Assembly: GCF_044465595.1 (NCBI RefSeq) | Contig: NZ_JBITLV010000007.1 | Coordinates: 186,001 to 250,000 of the forward strand | DNA length: 64,000 nucleotides | DNA from: Spongisporangium articulatum | Lineage (GTDB): Bacteria > Actinomycetota > Actinomycetes > Actinomycetales > Kineosporiaceae | Reading direction: 5' to 3' | Part shown: piece by piece, positions 29,648 to 39,548 of the stretch | Numbering within the stretch: the stretch's first letter is position 1 | Layout: each line of letters begins with the position of its first letter | Made by a program: the position numbers and the translations under genes | The notes under the pieces: model-generated | The model's input: only the letters and a program-made list of their open reading frames with translations | What the model was told of the DNA's origin: nothing | Database searches by the model: none

Positions 29648-29704
29648 ATCGTCGACGAGGCGATTTCGGGCGCTATGTCCAGCCGAGATCGCCTCGTCGA
29701 TGAT
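29648..29704 (-). terminator. Hairpin after the rRNA methyltransferase gene
   Basis: Inverted repeat with 17-base arms (29648-29664 and 29688-29704; one mismatch) and a 23-base loop, beginning at the stop codon of the methyltransferase gene. No U-tract follows. A transcript 3'-end or stability structure is likely; the long loop lowers certainty. Confidence 0.6.
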
Positions 29705-30558
29705 TACCGGTGGGCGCGCGCCGAGGCGTACAGGCACACCGTGGCGGCGGTGCCCAGGTTGAGGCTCTCCGCGTGGCCGTGCACAGGGACCCGGACGACC
29801 TGGTCGGCCAGGGCGCGGTCCGCCGGGGGCAGGCCCCACGCCTCGTTGCCGAACACCCACGCGACCGGACCGCGCAGCAGCGCGGGGGCGCCCGTCGTCC
29901 GGGCGGTCTCGGCTTCGTCGAGCAGGTCGTCCAGATCGGTCCGGCCCGCCCCGTCGGCCGCGAGCACGGCGAGGTCGGCCGCCTTCAGCGCCGCGACCGC
30001 GTCGGGCAGCGGCACGCCGGTCACGACGGGCAGGTGGAACAGGCTGCCGGCCGTCGACCGCACGCACTTGGGGTTGTGGACGTCGACGCTGGCGTCGGTG
30101 AGCAGCACGGCGTCGGCGCCGGCGGCGTCCGCGGCCCGGATGACCGTCCCGGCGTTGCCGGGGTCGCGCACCTGGGCCAGCACGGCCACGAGCCTCGGGC
30201 GGGCGGCCAGTACCTCGTCGAGCGGGACGTCGACCAGGCCGCACACGGCCAGCAGCCCCTGCGGGTTGACGGTCGCGTCGTCCCCCGCCATCGCGGCCAG
30301 CACGGCCTCCGTGACGGGGGTGACGGGGACGTCGGCGGCCAGCGCGGCCGCGACGATCTCGGCGTACCGCTGCGCGGCCGCCTCGGTGACGTACAGCTGG
30401 ACGACGTCCGCCGCCCGGAAGCGCAGAGCCTCCCGGACCGACTGGGGTCCCTCCACGAGGAAGCGGCCGGCGCGTAGTCGCGCCGGCCGCCCCGAGAGCC
30501 GGGCCACCGCCTTCACCCGGTCGGACCGGGGGTTGGCGAGGGTTTCCCCGCTGAGCAC
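29704..30558 (-). CDS. SpoU/TrmH-family rRNA 2'-O-methyltransferase (TsnR/RlmB-like)
   Basis: SAM-dependent RNA methyltransferase of the trefoil-knot class. The 284-residue protein has an N-terminal substrate-binding domain (RSDRVKAVARLSGRPARLR ... FLVEGPQSVREAL) and the three SPOUT motifs: LAQVRDPGNAGTVIRAADAAG, VFGNEAWGLP, and VRVPVHGHAESLNLGTAA. The place between rplT and pheS matches Mycobacterium tsnR. The exact nucleotide modified (23S rRNA is usual) cannot be read from sequence. GTG at 30558. Confidence 0.92.
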   Translation of the reverse strand: MLSGETLANPRSDRVKAVARLSGRPARLRAGRFLVEGPQSVREALRFRAADVVQLYVTEAAAQRYAEIVAAALAADVPVTPVTEAVLAAMAGDDATVNPQGLLAVCGLVDVPLDEVLAARPRLVAVLAQVRDPGNAGTVIRAADAAGADAVLLTDASVDVHNPKCVRSTAGSLFHLPVVTGVPLPDAVAALKAADLAVLAADGAGRTDLDDLLDEAETARTTGAPALLRGPVAWVFGNEAWGLPPADRALADQVVRVPVHGHAESLNLGTAATVCLYASARAHR

Positions 30559-30583
30559 CTGCTGGTGGCCTGTGTGGTTCAGG

Positions 30584-30964
30584 TCAGGCCGCGGTCGTCG
30601 TCCCGGTGGCCGGCAGGGCCTCCCGGGCGGTGGTGACCAGCACCGCGAACGCCGCGGGGTCGTTGACCGCGAGTTCGGCGAGCATGCGGCGGTCGACCTC
30701 GACCTCGGCGGCCTTCAGACCCTGGATGAACCGGTTGTAGGTCATGCCGTTGGCGCGGGCCGCCGCGTTGATCCGCTGGATCCACAGACGACGGAAGTCG
30801 CCCTTGCGGGCCCGACGGTCACGGTAGGCGTAGACCAGCGAGTGGGTGACCTGCTCCTTGGCCTTGCGGTAGAGCCGCGAGCGCTGGCCGCGGTAACCGC
30901 TGGCCCGCTCGAGGACCTCGCGACGCTTCTTCTGGGCGTTGACCGCCCGCTTCACGCGTGCCAC
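30584..30964 (-). CDS. rplT: 50S ribosomal protein L20
   Basis: Large-subunit protein needed early in 50S assembly and a known autoregulator of its operon in other bacteria. 126 residues with the typical basic N-terminus (ARVKRAVNAQKKRREVL ERA split by the RASGYRGQRSRLYRKAKEQ segment) and LWIQRINAAAR; the C-terminus has a short Ala/Thr extension. GTG at 30964. It follows rpmI after 29 bases. Confidence 0.98.
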   Translation of the reverse strand: MARVKRAVNAQKKRREVLERASGYRGQRSRLYRKAKEQVTHSLVYAYRDRRARKGDFRRLWIQRINAAARANGMTYNRFIQGLKAAEVEVDRRMLAELAVNDPAAFAVLVTTAREALPATGTTTAA

Positions 30965-30993
30965 GTGAGTTCTCCTTTACTGGCTCGCGCCGG

Positions 30994-31191
30994 TCAGCGA
31001 CGACCGAGCAGGCGGTTGACGGCGGGCGCGTTCGCGGGGTCGACGACCTCGTTGGCGGCGAGGCGACGGGTACGCGTCGTCGGCTTGCCCTCGAAGAGGT
31101 GCCGGCGGTTGGCCTGCTCGCGGATCAGCTTGCCGCTGCCGCTCACCTTGAACCGCTTCTTCGCACCGCTGTGCGTCTTCATCTTGGGCAC
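30994..31191 (-). CDS. rpmI: 50S ribosomal protein L35
   Basis: 65-residue basic ribosomal protein with the conserved opening MPKMKTHSGAKKRFKVSGSG and ending NRLLGRR. The start is GTG at 31191; the frame is open further upstream but only this start gives the conserved N-terminus. It lies between infC and rplT in the universal order. Confidence 0.97.
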   Translation of the reverse strand: MPKMKTHSGAKKRFKVSGSGKLIREQANRRHLFEGKPTTRTRRLAANEVVDPANAPAVNRLLGRR

Positions 31192-31234
31192 GTTCGTTCT
31201 CCTGTTCGGCCACGCCGGGTGGCGCGGGTCTGTC

Positions 31235-31254
31235 ACCGCGGTTGGGACCGCGGT
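31235..31254 (-). promoter_or_regulatory. Hairpin in the infC-rpmI spacer
   Basis: Two copies of the self-complementary octamer ACCGCGGT (31235-31242, 31247-31254) flank TGGG, giving an 8-base-pair, 4-base-loop hairpin 44 bases before rpmI. It could be an attenuator or an L20-binding structure; no U-tract follows. Confidence 0.5.
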
Positions 31255-31285
31255 CGTCGGTGGTGTCACCGGCCGGAGGCGGACC

Positions 31286-32320
31286 TCAGGCGTCGGCGAC
31301 CTTCTTGGCGGTCTTCGCGGCCGCCGTCTTGGCGGGCGGTCGCGGAGCCGCCGGCTTCGGCGGGGCCGGCTTCGGGGCCGGGGCCTTGGCCGCGGGCGCC
31401 TTGGCCGCCGGAGCCTTGGCCGCGGGGGCCTTGGCCGCCGGAGCCTTGGCGGGGGCCTTCGCCGCCGGCGCCTTCGCCGGTGCGGGGGCCGGTGCCGCGG
31501 CGGGGGCCTTGGCGGTGGCCGCCCCCGGGCGGGGGCCCGGTCGGGCGCTGCCCGGGGTCGGGGGCCGCGGGGCGGCCGGCCGGGCCGGAGCCGGGGCCGG
31601 AGCCTCGGCGACGGGCGCCGGGGTCGGTTCGACCACGGGGTCCGGTGCCGGCTCGGGCTCCGCCGCCTGGGCGACGGGCTCGGGCGTCGCCGGGACGGCG
31701 GGCGCGGGCGCGTCGGTCACGGCGGACCCGTCGAACTCGCTCAGGTCGATCGACACGTCGTCCTCGTCGCGGCGGCGACGGGAGGCGCGCGGCTCGGCCT
31801 TGGTCTCGGCCTTCTTCTTGTGCGGACCGATGACCATGACCATGTTGCGGCCGTCCTGCTTCGGGTTGCTCTCGATGTAGCCGAGCTCGGCGACATCGGC
31901 AGCCATCCGCTGCAGCAGCCGATAACCCATCTCCGGGCGCGACTGCTCGCGACCGCGGAACATGATCATGACCTTGACCTTGTCCCCCGCCTTGAGGAAC
32001 CGCTCGACGTGGCCCTTCTTCGTGCCGTAGTCGTGCGGGTCGATCTTCAGGCGGAGACGGATCTCCTTCAGCACGGTGTGCGCCTGGTTCTTGCGCGCCT
32101 CGCGTGCCTTCATCGCCGACTCGTACTTGAACTTCCCGAAGTCCATGAGCTTGCAGACCGGGGGCCTCGCCTGGGGGGCGACCTCGACGAGGTCGAGATC
32201 GGCCTCCTGCGCCAGACGCAGGGCGTCCTCGACCCGCACGATGCCGACCTGCTCCCCGTTGGGGCCGACCAGCCGCACCTCAGGGACGCGGATACGGTCG
32301 TTGATCCGGGGCTCGCTGAT
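31286..32320 (-). CDS. infC: Translation initiation factor IF-3 with AUC start and long Ala/Pro/Lys tail
   Basis: Prevents premature 50S joining and proofreads the start codon. The core (about residues 1-174) has ISEPRINDRIRVPE, LVEVAPQARPPVCKLMDFGK and the C-terminal domain ending MVMVIGPHKK. The conserved N-terminus is encoded in frame upstream of the first GTG (32278), with no ATG/GTG/TTG available, but ATC at 32318-32320 is preceded by GGGAG six bases away; I take ATC as start, in line with the rare starts known for infC. Residues about 175-344 are an unusual tail rich in Ala, Pro and Lys (KAPAAKAPA-type repeats), probably disordered. Family length is usually near 180-220. Confidence 0.93.
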   Translation of the reverse strand: MSEPRINDRIRVPEVRLVGPNGEQVGIVRVEDALRLAQEADLDLVEVAPQARPPVCKLMDFGKFKYESAMKAREARKNQAHTVLKEIRLRLKIDPHDYGTKKGHVERFLKAGDKVKVMIMFRGREQSRPEMGYRLLQRMAADVAELGYIESNPKQDGRNMVMVIGPHKKKAETKAEPRASRRRRDEDDVSIDLSEFDGSAVTDAPAPAVPATPEPVAQAAEPEPAPDPVVEPTPAPVAEAPAPAPARPAAPRPPTPGSARPGPRPGAATAKAPAAAPAPAPAKAPAAKAPAKAPAAKAPAAKAPAAKAPAAKAPAPKPAPPKPAAPRPPAKTAAAKTAKKVADA

Positions 32321-32365
32321 GTGGTGCTCCCATCCGTTCGTGTCCGTGGCCGCCGCAACGCAGGA

Positions 32366-32395
32366 AGGCTCCCGCGCGCAGGCGCACGGGAGCCT
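32366..32395 (-). promoter_or_regulatory. Hairpin in the infC leader
   Basis: Perfect 9-base arms (AGGCTCCCG at 32366-32374, complement at 32387-32395) about 46 bases upstream of the infC start. It lies in the expected 5' leader of the infC-rpmI-rplT mRNA. A regulatory leader structure is plausible; it might instead end upstream transcription from the MFS gene. Confidence 0.55.
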
Positions 32396-32494
32396 CTGAC
32401 AACGGACCGGCGAACACGCCGCGGACGGCGGAACGCGGCTTCGACCGGGCGGCGGGACGCCTACCGGTGAAGCACGGACCGGACCCGGACGCCG

Positions 32495-33778
32495 TCAGAC
32501 TGATGCAGCCCGGCGACGGGTGGGAGAGACTCCACTTTGCGCACCGGACCCTGTCGGACCCGGTCGGTCGTCCCCCCACGATATCAGCACCAGGCCCACT
32601 CCGGCGACGAGCGCGCCCAGCGTGCCGATCAGGGCGAAACCGGACCAGGCCCCGGCCCGGTCGATCACGAACCCCGCCAGGGGCGCCCCGACAGCCACGC
32701 CCACCGTCGCCGCCGTCCCGTACCAGCCCATGGCCTCCCCGCGCACCGACTCGGGCGCGAGGCGGTTCACCTCCGAGGTGGCGGCGCTCAGCGTCGGCGC
32801 ACAGAAGAACCCGGCCGGGGCCATGGCCAGGACCAGCCACCAGAGCCCGGGCACCAGTCCGACGGGCGCCGTGGCCAGGCCGAGAGCCAGCAGCAGCACG
32901 TACAGCGGAACCGGACGGCGCAGCGCCCCCAGGACGAGGCCGCCGACGATGGAGGTGAGCGACCAGACGACGAAGACCAGCCAGCTCATCCGGGCGTCGC
33001 CGGACTCCTCCCGGAGGTGCGCGACGATGGCCACCTCGGTGCCGGACAGCACGATCAGCGCGGCCACGGACGCCAGCAGGACGGTGACCATGCCGGGCGC
33101 GAAGACCTGGCGCAGGCGCCCCCGGTCGCGCACGACGGCCTCGACCGGGTCGGGGGCCGAGGTCAGGGGTGGGTTGAGCACGAGCAGCCCCACGCCCGAG
33201 ACGACCGTCAGCACCCCCACGACCACGAGCGAACCGCGGACCGACCAGGCCGTGGCCAGGACGACGGCGGCGGCCGGGGCGATCATGAAGCTGACCTCGG
33301 TGGCCAGCGAGTCGACCGTGAACCCGCCGGTGTGCAGCCGGCGGGGCAGTTGGGCGCCGAGGGCCTGCCGGACGACGGTGAAGGTCGGGACCTGGAAAAG
33401 GCCGCCGACCAGGGCCACCGGCAGCAGCCATGCGTAGTCCAGGAACGGGATGGCGGCCCAGACGAAGCCCTCCACGACGAGCGAGGGCAGCACGGTGCGG
33501 CGCAACCCGATCCGGTCGAGCAGCCGCCCCCGCCACGGCGAACCGAGCGCCACCCCGACCGTCCACAAGGCCCCGACGGCGCCCGCCGCGCCGTACCCGC
33601 GGTCGAGCCCCAGCACCACGAACAGGGTCAGGACGATGCCGCTGGCCGCGTGCGGCATCCGCGCGAACAGCGAGAAGACCAGGAGGCGCCGGACGCTCGG
33701 GATCGCCAGGATCTGGCGGTAGACGTGCGTTTCGGGCGTCGTCGTCGACGGGGTGGAGCCGGACATGGCCTCCATCAT
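32495..33778 (-). CDS. Major facilitator superfamily transporter
   Basis: A 427-residue membrane protein with about 12 hydrophobic helices in two six-helix halves, the first half containing a loop-2 motif-A-like segment (GSPWRGRLLDRIGLRR). Halves are joined by a polar linker (PPLTSAPDPVEAVVRDRGR). The substrate cannot be told; similarity is to drug-efflux-like actinobacterial MFS proteins in general pattern only. ATG codons at 33778, 33775 and 33763 are possible starts; the first is preceded by GGGACGG. It lies between the SseB-like gene and infC on the same strand, a place not conserved in other actinobacteria I know. Confidence 0.88.
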   Translation of the reverse strand: MMEAMSGSTPSTTTPETHVYRQILAIPSVRRLLVFSLFARMPHAASGIVLTLFVVLGLDRGYGAAGAVGALWTVGVALGSPWRGRLLDRIGLRRTVLPSLVVEGFVWAAIPFLDYAWLLPVALVGGLFQVPTFTVVRQALGAQLPRRLHTGGFTVDSLATEVSFMIAPAAAVVLATAWSVRGSLVVVGVLTVVSGVGLLVLNPPLTSAPDPVEAVVRDRGRLRQVFAPGMVTVLLASVAALIVLSGTEVAIVAHLREESGDARMSWLVFVVWSLTSIVGGLVLGALRRPVPLYVLLLALGLATAPVGLVPGLWWLVLAMAPAGFFCAPTLSAATSEVNRLAPESVRGEAMGWYGTAATVGVAVGAPLAGFVIDRAGAWSGFALIGTLGALVAGVGLVLISWGDDRPGPTGSGAQSGVSPTRRRAASV

Positions 33779-33870
33779 GACCGTCCCGACCGACAGAGCT
33801 CGAGCCGTTTTCGGCCGGCGTCGCCCGGCATGATCGGCACGAGTGCCGGGGTCCGGCGAGTTCCGCTCGG

Positions 33871-33889
33871 CCGATCCCGGCCGGATCGG
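33871..33889 (-). terminator. Hairpin after the SseB-like gene
   Basis: 7-base arms (33871-33877, 33883-33889) with a 5-base loop, 11 bases after the stop of the SseB-like gene on the minus strand. GC-rich, without U-tract. Possible end of the hisH-priA transcript. Confidence 0.5.
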
Positions 33890-33899
33890 TGATCTTGTG

Positions 33900-34643
33900 T
33901 CAGGCGGTGCGCAGGCTGAGCCGGATCGAGCCGGCGCGTTCGGCGACGACGGGGTCGGCGGCCAGCAGCTCGGACAGCCGCTGCACGACGCGTTGGACCG
34001 CGTCGGCGTCCAGCCCGGCCGGCAGCCCGAGGACGACGAGCAGCCCGGTCTCGCCGTCGGGCTCGACCCGGTGGGCCACCAGGTCGGGGACGGCGCGGGC
34101 CAGGTTCGCCACTCCCGTCAGCACCTCGGGGTCGGCGGCCGGCGGCACCCAGTCCCGGCCCTGGGCGACGGCCCACACGCACGGGCGGGGCAGGATCCGC
34201 AGCTGCGGCCCGGCGGCGTCGACCACGATCTGCCCGCACTCCTCGAGCACGGCGGCCTGGGCGGCGCGGGCGGCCTCGACGGGCACCGGGCGGGCGCCGG
34301 GGTTCCAGGCGGCCAGCGCCGCGACGGAGGTGAAGACCGGCAGCGAGCGGACGCCGTCCGCGCCGGTGATCGTCACGAGCGCCATGTCGGCGCTCTTGTC
34401 GCCCTCGCTGGCCGTGGCCTCCTCCCCCTCGCCGAGGACGGCGACGATCGGGACCAGCGCGCGGGTCGGGGCCCAGGCGCGGACGACCTCCTCGAGGGAA
34501 CCGCCCGCGAGCGCGGCGCCCAGGCCCGGGTCGCAGCTGCCGTCGTCCCCCGGGAACGGCTGCGCGGTGAGGGTGCGCCCCGACCACGGGACGCCGGCCG
34601 AGTCGGCGAGGTTCTCCCCCGGCGCCTTACCGGCCCGCGACAT
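33900..34643 (-). CDS. SseB-family protein
   Basis: A 247-residue soluble protein with an SseB-like domain in its middle (GEGEEATASEGDKSADMALV ... SLPVFTSVAALAAWNPGARPVPVE) and a C-terminal alpha/beta segment. SseB was named for serine sensitivity in E. coli; its biochemical role is not known. ATG at 34643 lies inside the end of priA (17-base overlap) with GAGG six bases upstream; other in-frame starts exist further upstream but would overlap priA more. Genes of this family follow hisA/priA in other actinobacteria too. Confidence 0.78.
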   Translation of the reverse strand: MSRAGKAPGENLADSAGVPWSGRTLTAQPFPGDDGSCDPGLGAALAGGSLEEVVRAWAPTRALVPIVAVLGEGEEATASEGDKSADMALVTITGADGVRSLPVFTSVAALAAWNPGARPVPVEAARAAQAAVLEECGQIVVDAAGPQLRILPRPCVWAVAQGRDWVPPAADPEVLTGVANLARAVPDLVAHRVEPDGETGLLVVLGLPAGLDADAVQRVVQRLSELLAADPVVAERAGSIRLSLRTA

Positions 34644-35388
34644 CCAGGGCCTCGGTGAGCGTGAAAGCGCCTGCGTAGAGCGCCTTCCCGACGATCGCAC
34701 CCTCGACGCCCAGCTCCACGAGCGAGCGCAGGGCGCGCAGGTCGTCGAGGCTGGAGACGCCGCCGGAGGCGACGACCGGCCGGTCGGTCTTCGAGCAGAA
34801 CTCGCGCAGCAGGTCGAGGTTGGGGCCGCGCAGCGTGCCGTCCTTGGTGACGTCGGTGAGCACGTAGCGGGCGCAGCCGTCGGCGTCGAGGCGCTCCAGG
34901 GTCTCCCACAGGTCGCCGCCCTCGCGCGTCCAGCCGCGCCCGGCCAGCGTCGTCCCGCGCACGTCCAGGCCGACGGCCACCCGGTCGCCGTACTCGGCGA
35001 TCGCGGCGCGGGTCCAGTCCGGGTTCTCCAGCGCCGCGGTGCCCAGGTTGACCCGGGCGCAGCCGGTGGCCATCGCCCGGCGGAGGCTCTCGTCGTCCCG
35101 GATGCCCCCGCTCATCTCGACCTTCACGTCCATCGCGGCCACGACCTTGGCCAGCAGTTCCGCGTTGGAACCGCGGCCGAAGGCGGCGTCGAGGTCGACG
35201 AGGTGGATCCATTCGGCGCCGGCCGACTGCCAGGCCTGGGCGGCCTCGAGCGGGTCGCCGTAGGAGGTCTCGCTGCCGGCCTCACCCTGGACCAGGCGGA
35301 CGGCCTGGCCGTCGGCGACGTCGACGGCGGGCAGCAGTTCGAGCTTCGGTGCGGATCCTTCGGTCACGGGCGCCAAGGTATCGCTCAC
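34627..35388 (-). CDS. priA: Bifunctional HisA/TrpF isomerase PriA
   Basis: In actinobacteria lacking a separate trpF this (beta/alpha)8 enzyme isomerises both ProFAR (histidine) and PRA (tryptophan). The 253-residue protein has the catalytic first Asp in LLPAVDVADGQAVRL, HLVDLDAAFGRGSN, the SGGIRDDESL phosphate loop, the second Asp in LTDVTKDGTL and ASGGVSSLDDLRAL. Family features such as the GEAGSETSYGDP loop fit the actinobacterial PriA type. Whether it truly is bifunctional depends on trpF elsewhere in the genome. GTG at 35388 overlaps the yciO stop. Confidence 0.94.
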   Translation of the reverse strand: MSDTLAPVTEGSAPKLELLPAVDVADGQAVRLVQGEAGSETSYGDPLEAAQAWQSAGAEWIHLVDLDAAFGRGSNAELLAKVVAAMDVKVEMSGGIRDDESLRRAMATGCARVNLGTAALENPDWTRAAIAEYGDRVAVGLDVRGTTLAGRGWTREGGDLWETLERLDADGCARYVLTDVTKDGTLRGPNLDLLREFCSKTDRPVVASGGVSSLDDLRALRSLVELGVEGAIVGKALYAGAFTLTEALDVAGR

Positions 35389-36005
35389 TCGAAGCGGGAC
35401 GGGTCCCCGGCCCCGACCCGGACCACGACGGGCTCGTCACCGGACAGGTCCACCACCGTCGTCGGCTCGACCCCGCAGTCGCCGGAGTCGAGGACGGCGT
35501 CGACCTGGTTGTCGAGCTCCTCCTTGATCTCCCACCCCTGGGTCAGCGGCTCCTCGTGGCCGGGCAGCAGCAGGGTGGAGGACAGCAGCGGCTCACCGAG
35601 CGCGGCGATCAGGGCCTGCGTGACCGTGTGGTCGGGGATGCGCACGCCGACCGTGTTCTTCTTCGGGTGCAGCAGCTGCTTCGGGACCTCCTTGGTCGCG
35701 GGCAGGATGAACGTGTAGCTGCCCGGCGTGGAGGCCTTGATCGCCCGGAACACCGCGTTGCTGACGATGACGAACTGGCCGAGCTGCGCGAAATCGCTGC
35801 ACACCAGCGTGAAGTGGTGCTTGTCGTCGAGCCGGCGGATCTCCCGGATCCGGCGTAGCCCCTCGCGGTTGGCGAGCCGGCAGCCCAGCGCGTAGCAGGA
35901 GTCGGTCGGGTAGGCGACCAGGCCGCCGTCCTTGATCAGGTCGACGGTCTGCGCGATGGCGCGGGGCTGGGGATTGTCCGGGTGGACGTCGAGGTAGCGG
36001 GCCAC
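35385..36005 (-). CDS. YciO/Sua5/YrdC-family protein
   Basis: The 206-residue protein carries a YrdC-like fold: GLVAYPTDSCYALGCRL, KHHFTLVCSDF, GSYTFILPATKEVPK, and VGVRIPDH. It is nearer to YciO than to the Sua5/TsaC t6A synthase by the motif KKNTVGVRIP and by length without a Sua5 C-terminal domain. Related enzymes make threonylcarbamoyl-AMP; the role of YciO itself is uncertain. It sits between hisH and priA, with GTGA overlap to priA, so it is carried on the histidine transcript. Confidence 0.87.
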   Translation of the reverse strand: MARYLDVHPDNPQPRAIAQTVDLIKDGGLVAYPTDSCYALGCRLANREGLRRIREIRRLDDKHHFTLVCSDFAQLGQFVIVSNAVFRAIKASTPGSYTFILPATKEVPKQLLHPKKNTVGVRIPDHTVTQALIAALGEPLLSSTLLLPGHEEPLTQGWEIKEELDNQVDAVLDSGDCGVEPTTVVDLSGDEPVVVRVGAGDPSRFE

Positions 36006-36029
36006 GCAAAGACCCTAGACCTCGAGGGC

Positions 36030-36677
36030 TCAGAGGGCGGCGAGCCAGTTGTGCAGGAGGCGGAGCCCCGCCTCACCCGACTTCTCGGGGTGGAACTGGG
36101 TGGCGCACAGGGCGCCGTTCTCGACCGCGGCGACGAACGGGACGCCGTGCGTCGTCCAGGTGACCAGCGGCGCCCGCAGCGGGCTGTCCTCCTCGCCGGG
36201 GCCGGGCAGCTGCCACGTCTGCACGCCGTAGGAGTGGACGAAGTAGAACCGCTCGTCCTCGACGCCGGCGAAGAGGGTCGACCCGGCCGGCACGTCGACC
36301 GTGTTCCAGCCCATGTGCGGGACGACGTCGGCCTTCAGCTTCTCGACGGTGCCGGGCCACTCGCCCAGCCCGCGGACCTCACCCTCGAACTCGACCGACC
36401 GGTCGAAGAGGACCTGGAGCCCCACACAGATGCCGAGTACCGGGCGGCCGCCGGCCAGCCGACGTTCGATGATGCGGTCCCCGTGGACCGCGCGCAGACC
36501 GTCGGCCACCGCGGAGAACGCGCCGACCCCGGGGACGACGAGCCCGTCGGCCTCGGTGGCGACCCGCGGGTCGGCGGTCAGCGTGACCGCCGCGCCGGCC
36601 CGTTCGAGGGCCCGCACGGCCGAGCGCACGTTGCCCGACCCGTAGTCGAGCACGACGACGTCGGGCTGCGAGGACAT
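36030..36677 (-). CDS. hisH: Imidazole glycerol phosphate synthase, glutaminase subunit
   Basis: Class I glutamine amidotransferase that feeds ammonia to HisF. The 215-residue protein has the oxyanion strand PGVGAFSAV, the nucleophile Cys in LGICVGLQVLF, and the His/Glu pair in ATQFHPEKSGEAG. I choose ATG at 36677 (MSSQPDVVVLDYGSGN), preceded by GGTGGGGGT; an in-frame ATG at 36701 would add eight residues and is not needed. hisF, its partner, is not in the window. Confidence 0.95.
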   Translation of the reverse strand: MSSQPDVVVLDYGSGNVRSAVRALERAGAAVTLTADPRVATEADGLVVPGVGAFSAVADGLRAVHGDRIIERRLAGGRPVLGICVGLQVLFDRSVEFEGEVRGLGEWPGTVEKLKADVVPHMGWNTVDVPAGSTLFAGVEDERFYFVHSYGVQTWQLPGPGEEDSPLRAPLVTWTTHGVPFVAAVENGALCATQFHPEKSGEAGLRLLHNWLAAL

Positions 36678-36689
36678 ACCCCCACCATA

Positions 36690-36776
36690 GTTCGTGATCA
36701 TGCAGAAACGTCCGCCGCGGTCCGCGGCCGATCCGACCGCAGCCCGCCGGGCGGACGTTTCTGCATGATCACGAAC
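36690..36776. repeat. Perfect 27-bp inverted repeat between hisH and sdhB
   Basis: Arms 36690-36716 and 36750-36776 are perfectly complementary over 27 bases, with a 33-base GC-rich centre that can pair further. The arm includes GTGATCATGCAGAAACG, shared with repeats near 47.0 and 47.6 kb. It lies between the start of hisH and the stop of sdhB, so it may end sdhCAB transcription; size and sharing suggest a dispersed element. Confidence 0.9.
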
Positions 36777-36782
36777 CGAGGG

Positions 36783-37523
36783 TCAGCCCTTGGACAGGGC
36801 CCGGCGGTACTCCTTGTTCAGGTTGGCGATGCTCGTGAAGGGGATCTCCTTCGGGCAGGCCAGCGTGCAGTTGCCGGTGTTGGTGCAGCCACCGAAGCCC
36901 TCGGCGTCCATCTGCCCGACCATGTTGATCACGCGGGACTCGCGCTCCGGGCCGCCCTGCGGGAGCAGGTTCAGGTGTGTGACCTTGGCGCTGGTGAACA
37001 GCATCGCCGCACCGTTCGGACAGGACGCCACGCAGGCGCCGCACCCGATGCACGTGGCGTTGTTGAACGCCTCGTCCGCGTCGGCCTTGGGCACCGGGGT
37101 GGCGTGGGCCTCGGGGGCGACGCCGGTCGGGGCGGTGATGAAGCCACCGGCGCCGATGATGCGGTCGAACGAGGAGCGGTCGACGACCAGGTCCTTGATC
37201 ACCGGGAAGGCCCGCGAGCGCCACGGCTCGATGACGATCTCGTCACCGTCCTTGAAGCTGCGCATCTGCAACTGGCAGGTGGTGGTCTGGACCGGGCCGT
37301 GCGCCTCACCGTTGATCACGACACCGCAGGAGCCGCAGATGCCCTCGCGGCAGTCGTGGTCGAAGGCCACCGGGTCCTGACCGTCGAGCGTCAGCTTCTC
37401 GTTGAGCGTGTCGAGCATCTCGAGGAACGACATGTCCTCGGAGACCTCGTCCAGCTCGTAGTCGACGATGCCGCCCTTGTCGGCCGCGTCCTTCTGACGC
37501 CAGATCTTGAGCTTGAGCTTCAT
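36783..37523 (-). CDS. sdhB: Succinate dehydrogenase iron-sulfur subunit
   Basis: Electron-transfer subunit of complex II. The 246-residue protein has the [2Fe-2S] motif CREGICGSCGVVINGEAHGP, the [4Fe-4S] motif CIGCGACVASCP, and the [3Fe-4S] motif in GGCTNTGNCTLACPKEI. An insert (about residues 125-150, PTGVAPEAHATPVPKADADE) separates the two halves. ATG at 37523. Last gene of sdhCAB, 16 bases after sdhA. Confidence 0.96.
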   Translation of the reverse strand: MKLKLKIWRQKDAADKGGIVDYELDEVSEDMSFLEMLDTLNEKLTLDGQDPVAFDHDCREGICGSCGVVINGEAHGPVQTTTCQLQMRSFKDGDEIVIEPWRSRAFPVIKDLVVDRSSFDRIIGAGGFITAPTGVAPEAHATPVPKADADEAFNNATCIGCGACVASCPNGAAMLFTSAKVTHLNLLPQGGPERESRVINMVGQMDAEGFGGCTNTGNCTLACPKEIPFTSIANLNKEYRRALSKG

Positions 37524-37539
37524 GAGTGGGTACTGCTCC

Positions 37540-39534
<1,995 letters not shown>

Positions 39535-39548
39535 GTCGTCTGTCCCTC

